Shown: one piece after another, positions 47,617 through 59,625 of the stretch
Layout: each line of letters starts with the position of its first letter
Position numbering within the stretch: the first letter of the stretch is position 1
Assembly (NCBI GenBank): GCA_009760855.2
Contig: WPIO01000036.1
Span: 2,478,501-2,542,500 of the forward strand
Direction of reading: 5' to 3'
Source of the DNA: Cristatella mucedo
Lineage: Eukaryota; Bryozoa; Phylactolaemata; Cristatellidae
Length of the DNA stretch: 64,000 bases
Position numbers and translations under genes: made by a program
Notes under the pieces: generated by a model
Told to the model about the DNA's origin: nothing
Database searches by the model: none
What the model saw: only the letters and a program-made list of their open reading frames with translations

Positions 47617-47692
47617 TAGCGGCGGCGGCAGCGGCGGCGGCGGCAGCGGCGGCGGCAGCGGCGGCAGCGGCGGCGGCAGTGGTGACGATGAG
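47359..47692. repeat. GGCGGCAGC-type GC-rich array
   Basis: About 330 bp of GGC and AGC triplets. It gives Gly/Ser runs on plus and poly-Ala on minus. It lies about 1.2 kb upstream of the KLF gene. Confidence 0.95.
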
Positions 47693-47827
47693 GCCGCCGC
47701 TGCTGCTGCTGCGTGTTTGGCCTGCAGAGCGACTATGGCGGCGCACGCTTAGTCGCACTGCACTCCGTCGCCTGTCTTCGCGGCCAACGCAGAATGATTG
47801 CGAGCAGCCGGGGTAAACGAAAAAAGC

Positions 47828-47990
47828 TAGCTGATTTAACAGCCTCTTTTGTATAGCGACAGAAGAGCCTTGACGGCTATAACCACCGCTTGCAGCGGCA
47901 ATTAAGGGTCGCCCCGCGGGATTCGAACCCACTACCTCGGGACCGACGGTCACGAAAACCGACCGCCTTTCTTAAAGCCATCAGGTGGCG
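47828..47990 (-). repeat. SINE2
   Basis: Antisense tail TGATTTAACAGCCTCTTTTG, body AGCCTTGACGGCTATAACCACCGC and head GGATTCGAACCC (box B). Well preserved. Confidence 0.92.
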
Positions 47991-48061
47991 CCCGCATTCG
48001 CACAGCGATCGCCCCCAGCGCCACCCTGTTTGATGGGCAAGACTGCGGCAAGGCTATACAA

Positions 48062-48162
48062 ATAGTAATAATAATAATAATAATAATACAGTTGATATAG
48101 CGCCCTATAAGAACTCAAAATCTCTTTCTAGGCACTTTACATTTGCTGCAAAGGAAGTCGGA
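48062..48162 (-). mobile_element. LINE family A tail only
   Basis: (ATT)n in antisense, then ATAGCGCCCTATAAGAACTC..TCTCTTTCTAGGCACTTTACATTTGCTGC. It ends at the tail stem-loop region. Confidence 0.88.
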
Positions 48163-48365
48163 GGCGAGGTTGCGGCAAGGTAAGGCGGCGGCAAGGCTGC
48201 AGCAAAGGAAGCAACAAGGCGGCGGCCGACTCGGGTTAATGGAGGCTTCAAGTTTTCTCGCATGGGTCCGTTAACCGGCCGCCTCAGCAGAGAGCGACCG
48301 CCCGCCCGCCGCGGCAGAGGGAGGCGGTGGCTGTGTTGAGGGACCCTCAGCCCGCTTCTCGGGGT

Positions 48366-48371
48366 CTCTCT

Positions 48372-48450
<79 letters not shown>

Positions 48451-48506
48451 CGTCCACCCTCTCTCTCCCTCTCTCCCTCTCTCTCTGTCCCCCTCTCTCT
48501 CTCTCC

Positions 48507-48545
<39 letters not shown>

Positions 48546-48553
48546 TCTCTATC
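48366..48553. repeat. (CT)n tract upstream of KLF
   Basis: CT-rich run with CCCTCC interruptions, ending about 350 bp before the KLF start codon. On the opposite strand it is GAGA-type sequence, which in animals is common near promoters; a promoter role here is inference. Confidence 0.9.
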
Positions 48554-48659
48554 TCGCGCGGCCGAGTTCAGCGACGCAGGGCGGAACGCAGACGGACGTA
48601 CCGCTCTGCTAAGCTGCGGCGCGTCAACTGCCATCAACTTCCGACGGGCGGCGACCCCA

Positions 48660-48695
48660 GGTGGCATTAAATATGCGCTATATTTAGCATCACGC
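48660..48695 (+). promoter_or_regulatory. possible KLF core promoter (TATA-like)
   Basis: TAAATATGCGCTATATTTAGC is an A/T-rich island in otherwise GC-rich DNA, about 210-235 bp upstream of the KLF start codon. It could serve as a TATA-like element. There is no transcript evidence and the position is only plausible. Confidence 0.3.
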
Positions 48696-48899
48696 GATCA
48701 TTGGCAGGAGGAGGTTACCGGATGTGCTGTCTCCCCCCCCCTCCTGTGCCGGCGGGCGGCGGCGGACCGAGCTACAAGTGCGCTCGCGTGCCCGGCCAGT
48801 CGTTCAGTTGTGGGCTAGTGCGCGCGGAGAAAGGGAGAGGCCGCGGGTAGCGGCGAGGGTGCTGGCAGCCGCCGCCGAGCGCGTGGATAGCGAGCATCG

Positions 48900-50599
48900 A
48901 TGGACGCCGGCTTCTCCAGAGAGTGCGACCAGGAGCGAGACGTCGTGCAGATGGTGAGACCGGCGCTCGCGATTGCGGAGAGACCGCCGCCGCCGCCGCC
49001 GTCGTCGTTCGTCATTCGCCGTCGTCGTTCGCCTCGGCGGCGGCGGGCGAGCCTTGCCGACGGCCGCTCGCGCTTTCTCTCGCCGCCGCTCGCCGCCGCT
49101 CGCCGCTTGCGACCGCCGAGCTCCGCATTTGTCTCGCCCAGCAGGCGCTGCGAGAAGTAGAGCGCTTCCTACTGGAGGAGGCGCCAGCGGCTGCGGCGGC
49201 CGCGTCGTCGTCGCCTCAGCCGCTAGCCGCCAGGTGCGGCCCGTCCGCCGCCGCCGCCGCTCTGCGCCTCGAGAGAGCAGGACCGCCGGCGTGGGCGGCC
49301 AGCGATAGCGGGGCAGTCGCATTGCCGCCCGCCGACGGCTACGACATCGTCGAAGACCTGCTCGATCTGGAGTTCATTCTGTCCAACTCAGCCACCTCGA
49401 CCCGAGCGGCCGAGATCAGGATAAAAGCGGAGCCGCTGCAGTGCGGAGCCGACGGGCGTGACTCCGACTCGTGCTGCCGCACCGTTCGACCGGCCGCTCT
49501 GCCGCCGCCGCCGCCCATGCACTGGTTCGGGCCGACGGCCTACCTGGCCATCCCGCAGCGCGGTGCGGCGGCGGCGTCGCCGCAGCAGCAGCAGCAGCAG
49601 GCGGCGTCCGGGGCGATGTGCGTGCCGTGGCCACCGCCGCACGCTGGGCAGCAGCCACCTGGACAGCTGTGTCAGTCTGCGGCGCCCTACTTCCGTCAGC
49701 CGCCGCCGTTCGAGCTTCTGCCGCCGCCGATGTCGGCCGCATACTACCTCAGCTATCACTCGTCGCCGCTGTCGGTGCAGCACAGTCCGCCGCAGTCGCC
49801 CGCCGACGGGGTGGCGTTCGTCAGCGCTGGCGCCGGGGGTGCCGGCGGCTGCGGCGTCTCGACGTATCTGCCGGGTCTCGCGTACGGACTACTGAGCCGG
49901 CCGCTCGTCGCAGCCGGCGGCGGCGGCATGCTGGCAAAAGCTGAAGGGCGCGCGCTCGGCATCGGCACCGCCGAGGCCACCTCAGCGGCGGCGGCGGCGG
50001 CTTCCGCCGTCGCTCGACCATTGTTGCTACCGTCCGTGATCACGCCGCCGAGCTCGCCTGCCGAAGCCGCCGCCGCCGCCGCCGCAGCGGCAGCCACAGT
50101 CGCTGTTGGACTTCAGGCACCTGTCTCACCAGGATCCCCGAACGGTATCAGCAGCAGCAGCAGCAGCAGCGGCAACAGTCGCAGCAGCAGCAGCAGCAGC
50201 GCCGTCGACGCCTGTTCGCCAGACGACGGGATGGACTGCCGCGACGTCATTTCGTCAGCCGCCGCCGCCGCCGAGGCGGCGGCATCCGGTCGAGCCTGGG
50301 CGGCCGCGGCCGCCGCCGCCCAGGCTCGTAAGAAGCTGACGGTGCACACGTGCCCGCAGCCGGGCTGCTGCAAGACGTACACGAAGAGTTCGCACCTGAA
50401 GGCGCACCAGCGCACGCACACGGGCGAGAAGCCCTACTCGTGCGGCTGGAAGGGATGCGGCTGGAGGTTCGCCCGCTCGGACGAGCTGACGCGTCACTTC
50501 CGCAAGCACACCGGCGACCGGCCGTTCCAGTGCCAGCTGTGCGACCGCTCGTTCGCCCGCAGCGACCACCTGTCGCTGCACATGAAGCGGCACGCGTAG
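48900..50599 (+). CDS. klf2/4: Krüppel-like factor, KLF2/KLF4 type
   Basis: A nuclear sequence-specific transcription factor of the SP/KLF family, expected to bind CACCC/GC boxes. Proposed model: exon 1 48,900-48,953 (ATG, 18 codons) and exon 2 from 49,142 to the TAG at 50,597-50,599, 503 residues, close to vertebrate KLF4. The longer uninterrupted frame starts only at a GTG (48,923), so an upstream ATG exon is needed. Visible features by residue: [13 protein letters not shown] after the junction; the acidic [12 protein letters not shown] at 90-101, the hallmark of the KLF4 activation region; IKAE at 112-115, matching the SUMO motif; long Ala, Ser, Gln and Pro tracts; and three C2H2 fingers at 422-444, 452-474 and 482-502. 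The linkers are TGEKP and TGDRP. Finger contacts [14 protein letters not shown] and RSDHLSL are standard for KLFs. The protein ends one residue after the last His. There is no intron in the finger region, unlike vertebrate KLF4. Subfamily is fairly sure, exact orthology less so. Confidence 0.9.
48954..49141 (+). other. predicted intron 1 of the KLF gene
   Basis: The donor is ATG|GTGAGA and the acceptor TTTGTCTCGCCCAG|CAG. Both are phase 0 and the exons join in frame. An alternative acceptor three bases downstream would drop one Gln. If unspliced, the ATG frame runs into a stop at about 49,160 after an Arg/Pro-rich stretch. No transcript is available to confirm it. Confidence 0.7.
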
Positions 50600-51283
50600 G
50601 CTTCGTTGTCAGCCCGCCTCCTGGCCCGCCCGTCCGGCGACCCTCGACCCTCGACCCTCGATTAGCTCGCACGCTCGCTCCCTCTCGCTCACTCGCTCAG
50701 AAGGTCGGTCGGTCGGTCGGGCGTCCGTTTACCCCACGCGCCCACTCGGCGACGTTCGGTCGGTGGCGGCGTCGAGCTCGACTCGGGTCCCGAACCAGCC
50801 GGCGGAATCGGCGCGAACAGGGGCTGGCGAGCTGCTTCCGCCGTTCGGCGCAGTCGCGACCCAGTCACGACGTGCAGCTTGTGAGTCGGGCGCTGCGCTG
50901 CCGCCGCCGCCGTGGCCCTTTGGTCCGGGATCGCATTGCTGTCGTTTTTGTTTTCTCTATTTTTTCCTTTTTATCGCTGGCTCAGCTCTCCGGACGTGTA
51001 GCTGGACTAGACACGCTCGCTTGCTCCGAGCTCCCAGCTCCGAGAGCGGGGACCGCTCCGCGGCCTCCGCTCTGGGAGCAGCAGCAGCCCGCGCGAGCGC
51101 GACGTCGGGCCGGCGCCGAGCGGCTGTGGCGGCTGCGCCGTTATTTATTCGGCTTGAACACGCGGCGGCCAGCGGCCGACTTTTAGAAATAATAGACGGC
51201 GACATTTTCTGCCAACCTCTTCACGAGCGTTCGAGCTTCGTAGCGTCTCGAGCTTCGTCGCAGTCCGAGCGAGGCTGCTACAT

Positions 51284-51413
51284 TCTGGCGCTTCGGCCAG
51301 GTGGCTGCGTATATATTATATAATATAATATATATAATATATATATATATATATTTTAATATATATATATTATATTAATATATATTATGGCGCTATTCCG
51401 GCCAGGTGGCTGC

Positions 51414-51415
<2 letters not shown>
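51284..51415. repeat. duplicated 25-bp segment with AT array
   Basis: GGCCAGGTGGCTGCGTATATAT occurs at about 51,295 and again at about 51,399, each followed by an AT-rich array. The duplication brackets about 80 bp of TATAATATATTA-type sequence. Confidence 0.85.

Positions 51416-51460
<45 letters not shown>
51416..51460. repeat. (AT)n microsatellite
   Basis: Pure AT run following the second copy of the duplicated segment. Confidence 0.9.
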
Positions 51461-51463
<3 letters not shown>

Positions 51464-51699
51464 CAGTATTCCGATGCATTCCCTAGATGCGTACCTCGTA
51501 CCGCGGCGGCGGCCCAGCACCGACCCAGTCCAGACCCATCGTCCAGTCAGTCAGTCAGTCAGTCCCACTGAGACTCTGAGCGCCGCGGCAAGCTCGAAAA
51601 ACGCAAGAATATATGTAGGTATAAATAAATAAATAAATATATATATATTCTAATACATATGCATATACATATACTCTATAATAAAAAGTAATGCATACG

Positions 51700-51800
51700 C
51701 TAATAATAATAATTATTGTTGTATATTTGTATAACGCCTTCGAAGAACTGACTCTCTAGGCACTAAAAAGATGCAATATAAGAAGCATTACCAAACGAAC
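51700..51800 (-). mobile_element. LINE A-like tail fragment
   Basis: TAATAATAATAATTATTG, then GTATAACGCCTTCGAAGAACTGACTCTCTAGGCAC resembles the antisense tail stem-loop of family A. Diverged. Confidence 0.6.
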
Positions 51801-51830
51801 GATGGCAACGTCCGCAAGCAATCGACTACA

Positions 51831-51851
51831 ATATATATATATATATATATA

Positions 51852-51887
<36 letters not shown>

Positions 51888-51908
51888 TACGTATATATAT
51901 ATGCATAC

Positions 51909-51958
<50 letters not shown>

Positions 51959-51960
51959 AT
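51831..51960. repeat. (AT)n array with ATGCATACGTAT words
   Basis: AT array interrupted three times by ATGCAT or ATGCATACGTAT, ending in GTGTGTGT. Each interruption keeps the alternating purine-pyrimidine pattern. Confidence 0.93.
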
Positions 51961-52353
51961 GCACGTAAACGAGAGGTCACTGCCTGTGGACTCGCTTCGC
52001 TGAGTCACAGCCGACAACGCTGCGCTATCTTGCTGCGTGACTTTCTCGCTTTAATTAGTAAAGATATATTGTACATAATATATTGGTCTCGTGTCTCGAG
52101 CTTAATGCGCGGCGCGGCGTAATGGGAGTGATCTGCAGTGGCAATGTTCGCCAGGGACGCCGTGCAGCCGTCGAACCGCGCCGGTGGCGGAGACTCATTT
52201 TATAAGCCGTCTGGAGGTTTGGGAACCGGCCGGACGGAGTCAAAAAAACTTTTACTGCGCTCGCGAGAGATTTTCCCCCTCCTTTTCGGCCACGAAAGCC
52301 TTCGTACGGCGATCCATCGTCGCGAGACATTTACCCGGCTCCACCATATATAT
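51961..52353. other. no gene recognised
   Basis: Unique sequence. No convincing coding region. Confidence 0.45.
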
Positions 52354-52357
52354 GAGA

Positions 52358-52424
<67 letters not shown>
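52354..52424. repeat. (GA)n microsatellite
   Basis: About 70 bp of GA on the plus strand, with one GGG interruption near the left end. Confidence 0.95.
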
Positions 52425-52426
<2 letters not shown>

Positions 52427-52662
52427 GCATTAATACACAAGCATTTGCTGTCTTTTCTGCTGTAGCAGACTTCACTGAGCCTGAGTTTTACTGAAAAGGT
52501 CAGCTTCCAGCGTTACCACCATTAACTTCCTCAGGATTGCTAGTAGTAAGGTCTTTCTGTGGGGGATTAAAATCAGGCAAGTGGCTAGGCCGACTGCATC
52601 AGTACTAACACAAGGATTCCTCGTGCCACAAAAAGAGCCGAGCATCGAACTAGAAAGACCGG

Positions 52663-52712
52663 ACGAGGCAGCAGCCCGACCGGACGATTGAATTTCCGTG
52701 AGCAAAAATCGC
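52663..52712. repeat. unassigned dispersed repeat 2, copy 1
   Basis: GCAGCCCGACCGGACGATTG..CGTGAGC..AAATCGCGAC recurs with few differences at 60,920-60,965 in the same orientation. It belongs to neither SINE family. Confidence 0.75.
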
Positions 52713-52718
52713 GACGTC

Positions 52719-54364
<1,646 letters not shown>

Positions 54365-54535
54365 CCGCAAAGCTGCACCAGTACCGGTGAGCCGTGGTGG
54401 CACCATGGTGATAAGCTTTCACGACCCCCGAGGTCAGGGCACCACCTCCCTCGGCGACTACACGCCACCGCAGGCGGCGATAGCCGTAAAGGCTCTTCTG
54501 TCCCTAGACAAAAAGAGGCTGCTCAATCAGCGAAA
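54365..54535 (+). repeat. SINE2, diverged head
   Basis: The head GTGGCACCATGGTGATAAGC and CGACCCCCGAGGTCAGGGC have lost a clear box B. The body CGCCACCGCAGGCGGCGATAGCCGTAAAGGCTCTTCTGTC and tail AAAAAGAGGCTGCTCAATCAGC are clear. Confidence 0.8.
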
Positions 54536-56884
54536 CCGCACCCACCCGCCGAGACCTTTCGAGTCCGCTCGCGAAACCGCTCGCCACCTGGCCCCTGTAC
54601 AATAATAAACTTTGCGCCCCGCTCGACGACAGGCGATCGCTGCCACACCCAAGCGTTCCAAGTCCGGCAGCTCCGATTTGCGCCGCCACAGCGACACTAC
54701 CGCAGCCAAGCAAGCTGAGCGACAGCGAACCAGACGCTCGCCTGCGCGCCGAGACGCTGCCACGGGTCTCAGCCAGGACGAGGAGCACGCCCTTCACGAC
54801 CTTGATCGTCGTCGGCTCTATCCCTGGCACGCAGGCAATCTTTATCGTCCACCTCCGCAAGCTGTGGCACCAGCCAAACAAGAAAATCTTCTGCCGTGTT
54901 TGAACAGCCTTCAATCAGCCTTGACCCTGAACGGCTGAGATTTTGCCCGCGCAATTCGACAACTGGGGCACAGCGGCGGCAGCGGCGACACCTGGCGAAG
55001 CTCGCGTCCAGCGCGCAACGCGGCGATGCGCAGCAACCGGCGAGCCCAGGAAGCGGACACAAATCAGCAGATTACGACCGATAAATCATTCCGCGGTTCC
55101 CGCCTGCAGCGGCTGAACCAATTACCTATGGCCAGGATGCGTAAAAGCCGAAAGCATCGCAACACGCCGCCGGATTCGGCTCCGCTGGATTCGACTGCCT
55201 CCCGAGCCGATTTCGCTCGATGCCCTCACCAGAATCGCTGCTACACGCCAGGGCCGCCCGAGCGCCCCCAACCTCTGTCGCCAAATACAATTCGCTATGG
55301 ACTAAAAGTCCTGTCCCCTCAAAGGTCCGGCGCCCTCCGCCACGCCACGGTCGCCATACCTGCACGCCGGTGCGTGCACATACCAGTCGCTAGCCGAAAT
55401 TCCAGCTCATCAGTGCTTCGCCGAGTCGGCGCAGAGTCGGCTGAACCGGCACGCTCAAACGCGCGTTTTGCGGCTTGACCCTGTCCCGACGCTGAAATTG
55501 CAGCGCCCAACGCGACACGCTGCCCGTCACAGCGCCAGCGCGAAAAGGTCAATGCCGCTAAGCGCATCCGGCGAGCAAAGAAAACGGCAGACGCGAAGGA
55601 GATACCACATAAAAATACGGATTTTTCGAGATACGACATAGTTGAATATAGTAACAATATTAGTTCCACAATGAGCGAGGAGCGCCCAACCGCCACCCAT
55701 GATCGCTCTGGACTTACGTGTTTCCGCGCGTCCGCCGTTCAAGCTCCCCACTACGAACTCCGGACCTCCACCGGCGGCGGCCCAATCGCCTTCAAAGCCG
55801 AGCAACAGCCATTCAGCCCGCGCCAAGCCGCAGCGTTCACGCAGCGCAGAGTTCCATTCGAAGACAGACACCTAGGGCTCGCGTCGCACACTCGCGAAGC
55901 CGAAACGCGACAGCGAGCCACCACCGCCGATCCCTCTGTCACTTGGAACGACGCTAGCTATTAAGATAGCTCGAAGGTGAAAGCGATGCGGGCCGAAACG
56001 CGGAATTTGGCGGCCGAGCCCCGACACGCTCGGCACACTCGAGTTCGCTCACGCGTCGCCAGCGCATCGCAACCTCGACGCCGCAGCGGCCGCGGTCAAA
56101 GCGCCGCCTGCTCCCACGGCGCGCGCAGCCGCTGCACCAGAGCATCTGGCAGCCTCGTTTTCACCTTAGCGGCTATCGCCGCTTGCGCGAGCACAAAGCG
56201 ACATCGCTCGCTGAACGTTCGATTCGAAGCCACGGCCTCCACCGCGAAGAGAGAGAGAGAGAGAGATGAAATATCACCTCCTCCCCAATCGTAGCCCAAT
56301 CGTCTATCGTGACTCTACCGTGCCGAACAACACGCCGAAAACCAAACATGTCAGTTCGAGACGAGCGACCCACGCCACACGTCTGGGCAAACAAACAGGC
56401 CCTAACGAATTGAGCACAGAGACTACTCATGCAAGGCGCCGGCTGCGCCCAAGCTCACAGCCACACACGCGCCGCACGCTTTAAATTGTATACGCCACAC
56501 TCGACCGAACAACCGCTGAAGCAGTCATTTGGCGCTATACGACCACTGTCTGCTACGTAGGCGACAGCTAGTGTCCGCTGGACGACATCTGCGGTTCCTG
56601 GCGGAAGTGGGATAACCCCGACGAGCGGGCCCCGCCGCCGACATTGGCGACGAAGCGCGACCAGTGTATAAAGGATAATAATACATTTTCGCATCCACAG
56701 AAGAACCATCCCTTCAGCACTTTCTATGGTAAAACAGAAGACACCCAGAGACAGAGAGAAAATGGAGAGAAAAGTATGCCGAGAGAGTCGACAGGGCTGA
56801 AATGGAAGTAAAGAGTGAGGTGGTGGCACAGAGGAAAACATAGCTGAAATGCAATGTGCGATTAGGTTAAAGCAGGTTGTTACA
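54536..56884. other. no gene recognised
   Basis: Mostly unique, moderately GC-rich sequence. Open frames are short and overlapping. 54,775-54,845 loosely resembles a worn SINE head, and a short GA run lies at 56,249-56,265. Confidence 0.45.
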
Positions 56885-57010
56885 TAATCCATTTGCACAA
56901 TTCTAGCACAGTGCCCTAGAACCAAACTTAATCTCCATTCCAGGCGCTTCACATGCACCCACGACCTCGCCGGACCACTCGGTTCACAGGGAGCGACGCC
57001 CTAACAAACC
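56885..57010 (-). repeat. SINE1, diverged
   Basis: GTGCCCTAGAACCAAACTTAATCTCCATTCCAGGCGCTTCACATG is the antisense tail; CACGACCTCGCCGGACCAC is a worn head. Confidence 0.65.
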
Positions 57011-58364
57011 AACTCGCCACAACCATCCTGCTGCTGACTCGGCTGACGCCAATGTCCCTGAATAGACAACTAAAAATACTACGGTGCTCCAGGCCTGAAG
57101 AGACCGCTGCACCACGGAGCTCTCGGACGCCGCCGACTGGGAGCAGGAAACATCATCACCGCCTCCACCAGCAGCAGAGCGGAGCCGGGCTGCATGCGAA
57201 CACCGCAGAACCAGATAAAACAGACCCTATTACGATTGCAAATACTGAGTTGCCAGAAATCACGCAGCTCGCGCGTGCAGTTAGTTAACCTTGATGCACG
57301 GAGCAGAAAAGATGGAGAGAATCTCCTAAGCTTTGGAATCCATATCACTTGGAAGTCTCCAAAGAAAAGCCTAATCCAACCATATAAACCCTGGTGCGTT
57401 GACTGCTAGTTTACTAAAACGTCGCAGAGAAGAGAGCCAGATGTTCAAGAAGCTGAGGATGCAGCGAGGCGGGGGCTTCTTACGCCAAAAGGAGTTCCAC
57501 AACTGAGAATCAAGCTGACCCGCGAGGCCGCTCATGTACCAAAGAGACATGCTTAGAACATGTTAGGCATACACCCTAAGGAAAAAAAGAATATGAGAAA
57601 ACGAAACATAATCAGAAGAAGGAAATGAGATCGTGAGCCCACGCCCCACTCCCGCTCGCCTCGCCCCGACCCTCGAGGCGTGCACAACGTTCATACCCCG
57701 CCTCGAAGGCTCTCCTGGCACCATGCAGAATATGCAGTTCCATAGCCCTCGAGGACAAAATCGAGACCCCGCCCCCGCCAATGAACATAAGGTCGATGTG
57801 GAGAGTGCGTTTCGTCGGCGAAATGCAGCTGAGACTACCGCTCGAAAAACAAACAAACCCCCACCCCACCAACAAACCCACACCCAAAAACCACACACCA
57901 AAATGACCTGAGAATGACCCTTACGCCAGAGGCATGAAAAGTCACCAAGCGCGCAACCGTTCGCGCTTTTTACCAGATCGCGAAAGCCATTGCCGTGTTT
58001 GCTTAGCGCAGAAATGGCCCCACAGGCCCAACTGAGCTTCGTCTCGATCATCCAGGGAGCGCTACTTCCGCCGGCCGCCGGGTTCGGCGAGACCCTGGTC
58101 GCCAGAGCGAGCACCTCACCGCCGGCAGCCTCGGTGGGGGTGATGAGAGTGCCGTGTCATCAGAGGTCAGCCAAGTAATTTCGTGCTTTGCACCCTGAGA
58201 AACACCATGGCACAGTCCACAGGATCAGATTTTGGAGGGACGTGCAGGATGTTCACATGGGCACGCTGCCGCCGCCAACCATCAAAACAAACCTCCAGCA
58301 TGCTGTCAAGTGAACGGCGTCATCCAGCGCGATCAATCAACGAAAAAGCTGGCTACCACACGAA
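57011..58364. other. no gene recognised
   Basis: Unique sequence. An A/C-rich stretch of AACAAACCCCCACCCC type lies near 57,849-57,900. Open frames have no domain I can identify. Confidence 0.45.
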
Positions 58365-58439
58365 TTTAAAGACGGCCCCGACAGCCGTCGTTTAAATGTG
58401 CGTATCCGGAGAACTTGTCCGGATGCCACGCACAATAAA
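58365..58439 (+). other. two adjacent stem-loops followed by AATAAA
   Basis: The first has arms TTTAAAGACGGC and GCCGTC(G)TTTAAA around CCCGACA. The second has arms GTGCGTATCCGGA and TCCGGAT(GCC)ACGCAC around GAACTTG. They are one base apart, and AATAAA starts right after the second arm. It could be a transcript 3' end or a structured RNA element. No known family fits by eye. Confidence 0.7.
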
Positions 58440-59484
58440 CATTCCATCACGCTAGTCAGAGGTACTCTTCACTCGGGCGCAGCCGGCAGCTCAAGAACGC
58501 GAGCACTTCTTTACTTTCAAGGCCGCCACCAGGAGACCAGTTCAAGGGCGGGCGGCCAATGGGCCTCCCGAGGCGAGAAGCGTCCGGCAACGTCTCACTG
58601 CCCAAGGGTCAGCCTAGCGGCAGGTCAGAAAAATTTCTGCGGGCAGACTAACGCAGGCAGTCACGAAGCCCGATCACCTACGGCCGGACATGCAGACGCC
58701 GACCAGCGCACAGACGACGTCTGGAGGGGACGATCTCAAGCGACGGCATCCCAAAAGAGAGCCATAGGCGGAGAAGAACATGTCATGCGAGGGGCGGCTC
58801 GCGCGAGAGCAAGCATTCGTCAGAGGCAAGCAAACCAGGCAGCTCTACCCGCCCGGCGGCGATCAAAATTACGACCCGACACCCGGAGACAAAAGAAGAA
58901 ACCGAAGAGAGAACCAAGGAAGCCAAATAACAACTCAAAACAAGATCCTTGAGGTAGACAGAGGCCTCAACCCGCACTAATACAATACCGCAGGTAACTT
59001 AGATTACAGGAAGCACTACGAACTTCCCACTACTGTTCCATTAACGTTCACCCTCTCTCCCTCTCCAGTTCGTCTGTCTCGCTCTCACTGTCTCTCACTA
59101 CCCTGTCAGGACCTATCGGGTGTCTTAATCGCCACCAACGCAACACGACAAACAAAAAGTAGGAGAGGGCATCTAGATAAAACCCTTCCACGATCAGTAA
59201 ATGACGGCAGGTACAACTTAGGGATGTTAGGGAATGATGAAGGTGGCGAAATCCACTACCGGAGAAATCCGCGCTAACTTTTAGACATCGACCTTATGCT
59301 CGGGCAATGACGACCACTTGCTACTCCCCCCGTCGCAGGGCTCTGATACAAGGTGCACAAAGAATCTATAAGGAGCTCAATTCGATTTCAAAACGCATTT
59401 CGTCGGGTAGTTTCATAAGACCAATACAATATTAGACTTGCCCAGCGACGACATCACAGAGATCTACAAGCAACACCAGAATAA
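58440..59484. other. no gene recognised
   Basis: Unique sequence. A 184-codon open frame on plus at 58,398-58,952 is basic and polar without a recognisable domain. Confidence 0.45.
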
Positions 59485-59625
59485 CAAAGATACACTTGAT
59501 CCGTAGCGCCTCTAAAGCCCAATCTCTATTCAGGCTCTTCGCTCGCGCCTCGGGGCTCGAGCCCACGACTCCAGCCAGACATGGTCCCCGATTGAGCACC
59601 TCACCACCACAGCCATCCCCTAGCC
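59485..59625 (-). repeat. SINE1
   Basis: Antisense tail GTAGCGCCTCTAAAGCCCAATCTCTATTCAGG, then GGGGCTCGAGCCCACGAC (box B) and a worn head. Confidence 0.82.

Larger units (their letters stand above)
50600..51640 (+). other. KLF 3' flank, probable 3' UTR
   Basis: No other gene starts here. It has GGTCGGTCGGTCGG near 50,702-50,718 and a T-rich run near 50,945-50,975. The first AATAAA hexamers after the stop codon are in AAATAAATAAATAAA at about 51,623-51,637, a candidate polyadenylation signal about 1 kb downstream. Confidence 0.45.

Noticed and set aside
47192-47953. 253-codon minus-strand frame with long poly-Ala
   Set aside because: Produced by the GGC/AGC array and an overlapping SINE2; it has no recognisable domain.
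48923-49141. N-terminal extension of the KLF protein from GTG 48,923
   Set aside because: It lacks an ATG and encodes an Ala/Arg-rich stretch bounded by good splice sites, so it is better explained as an intron.
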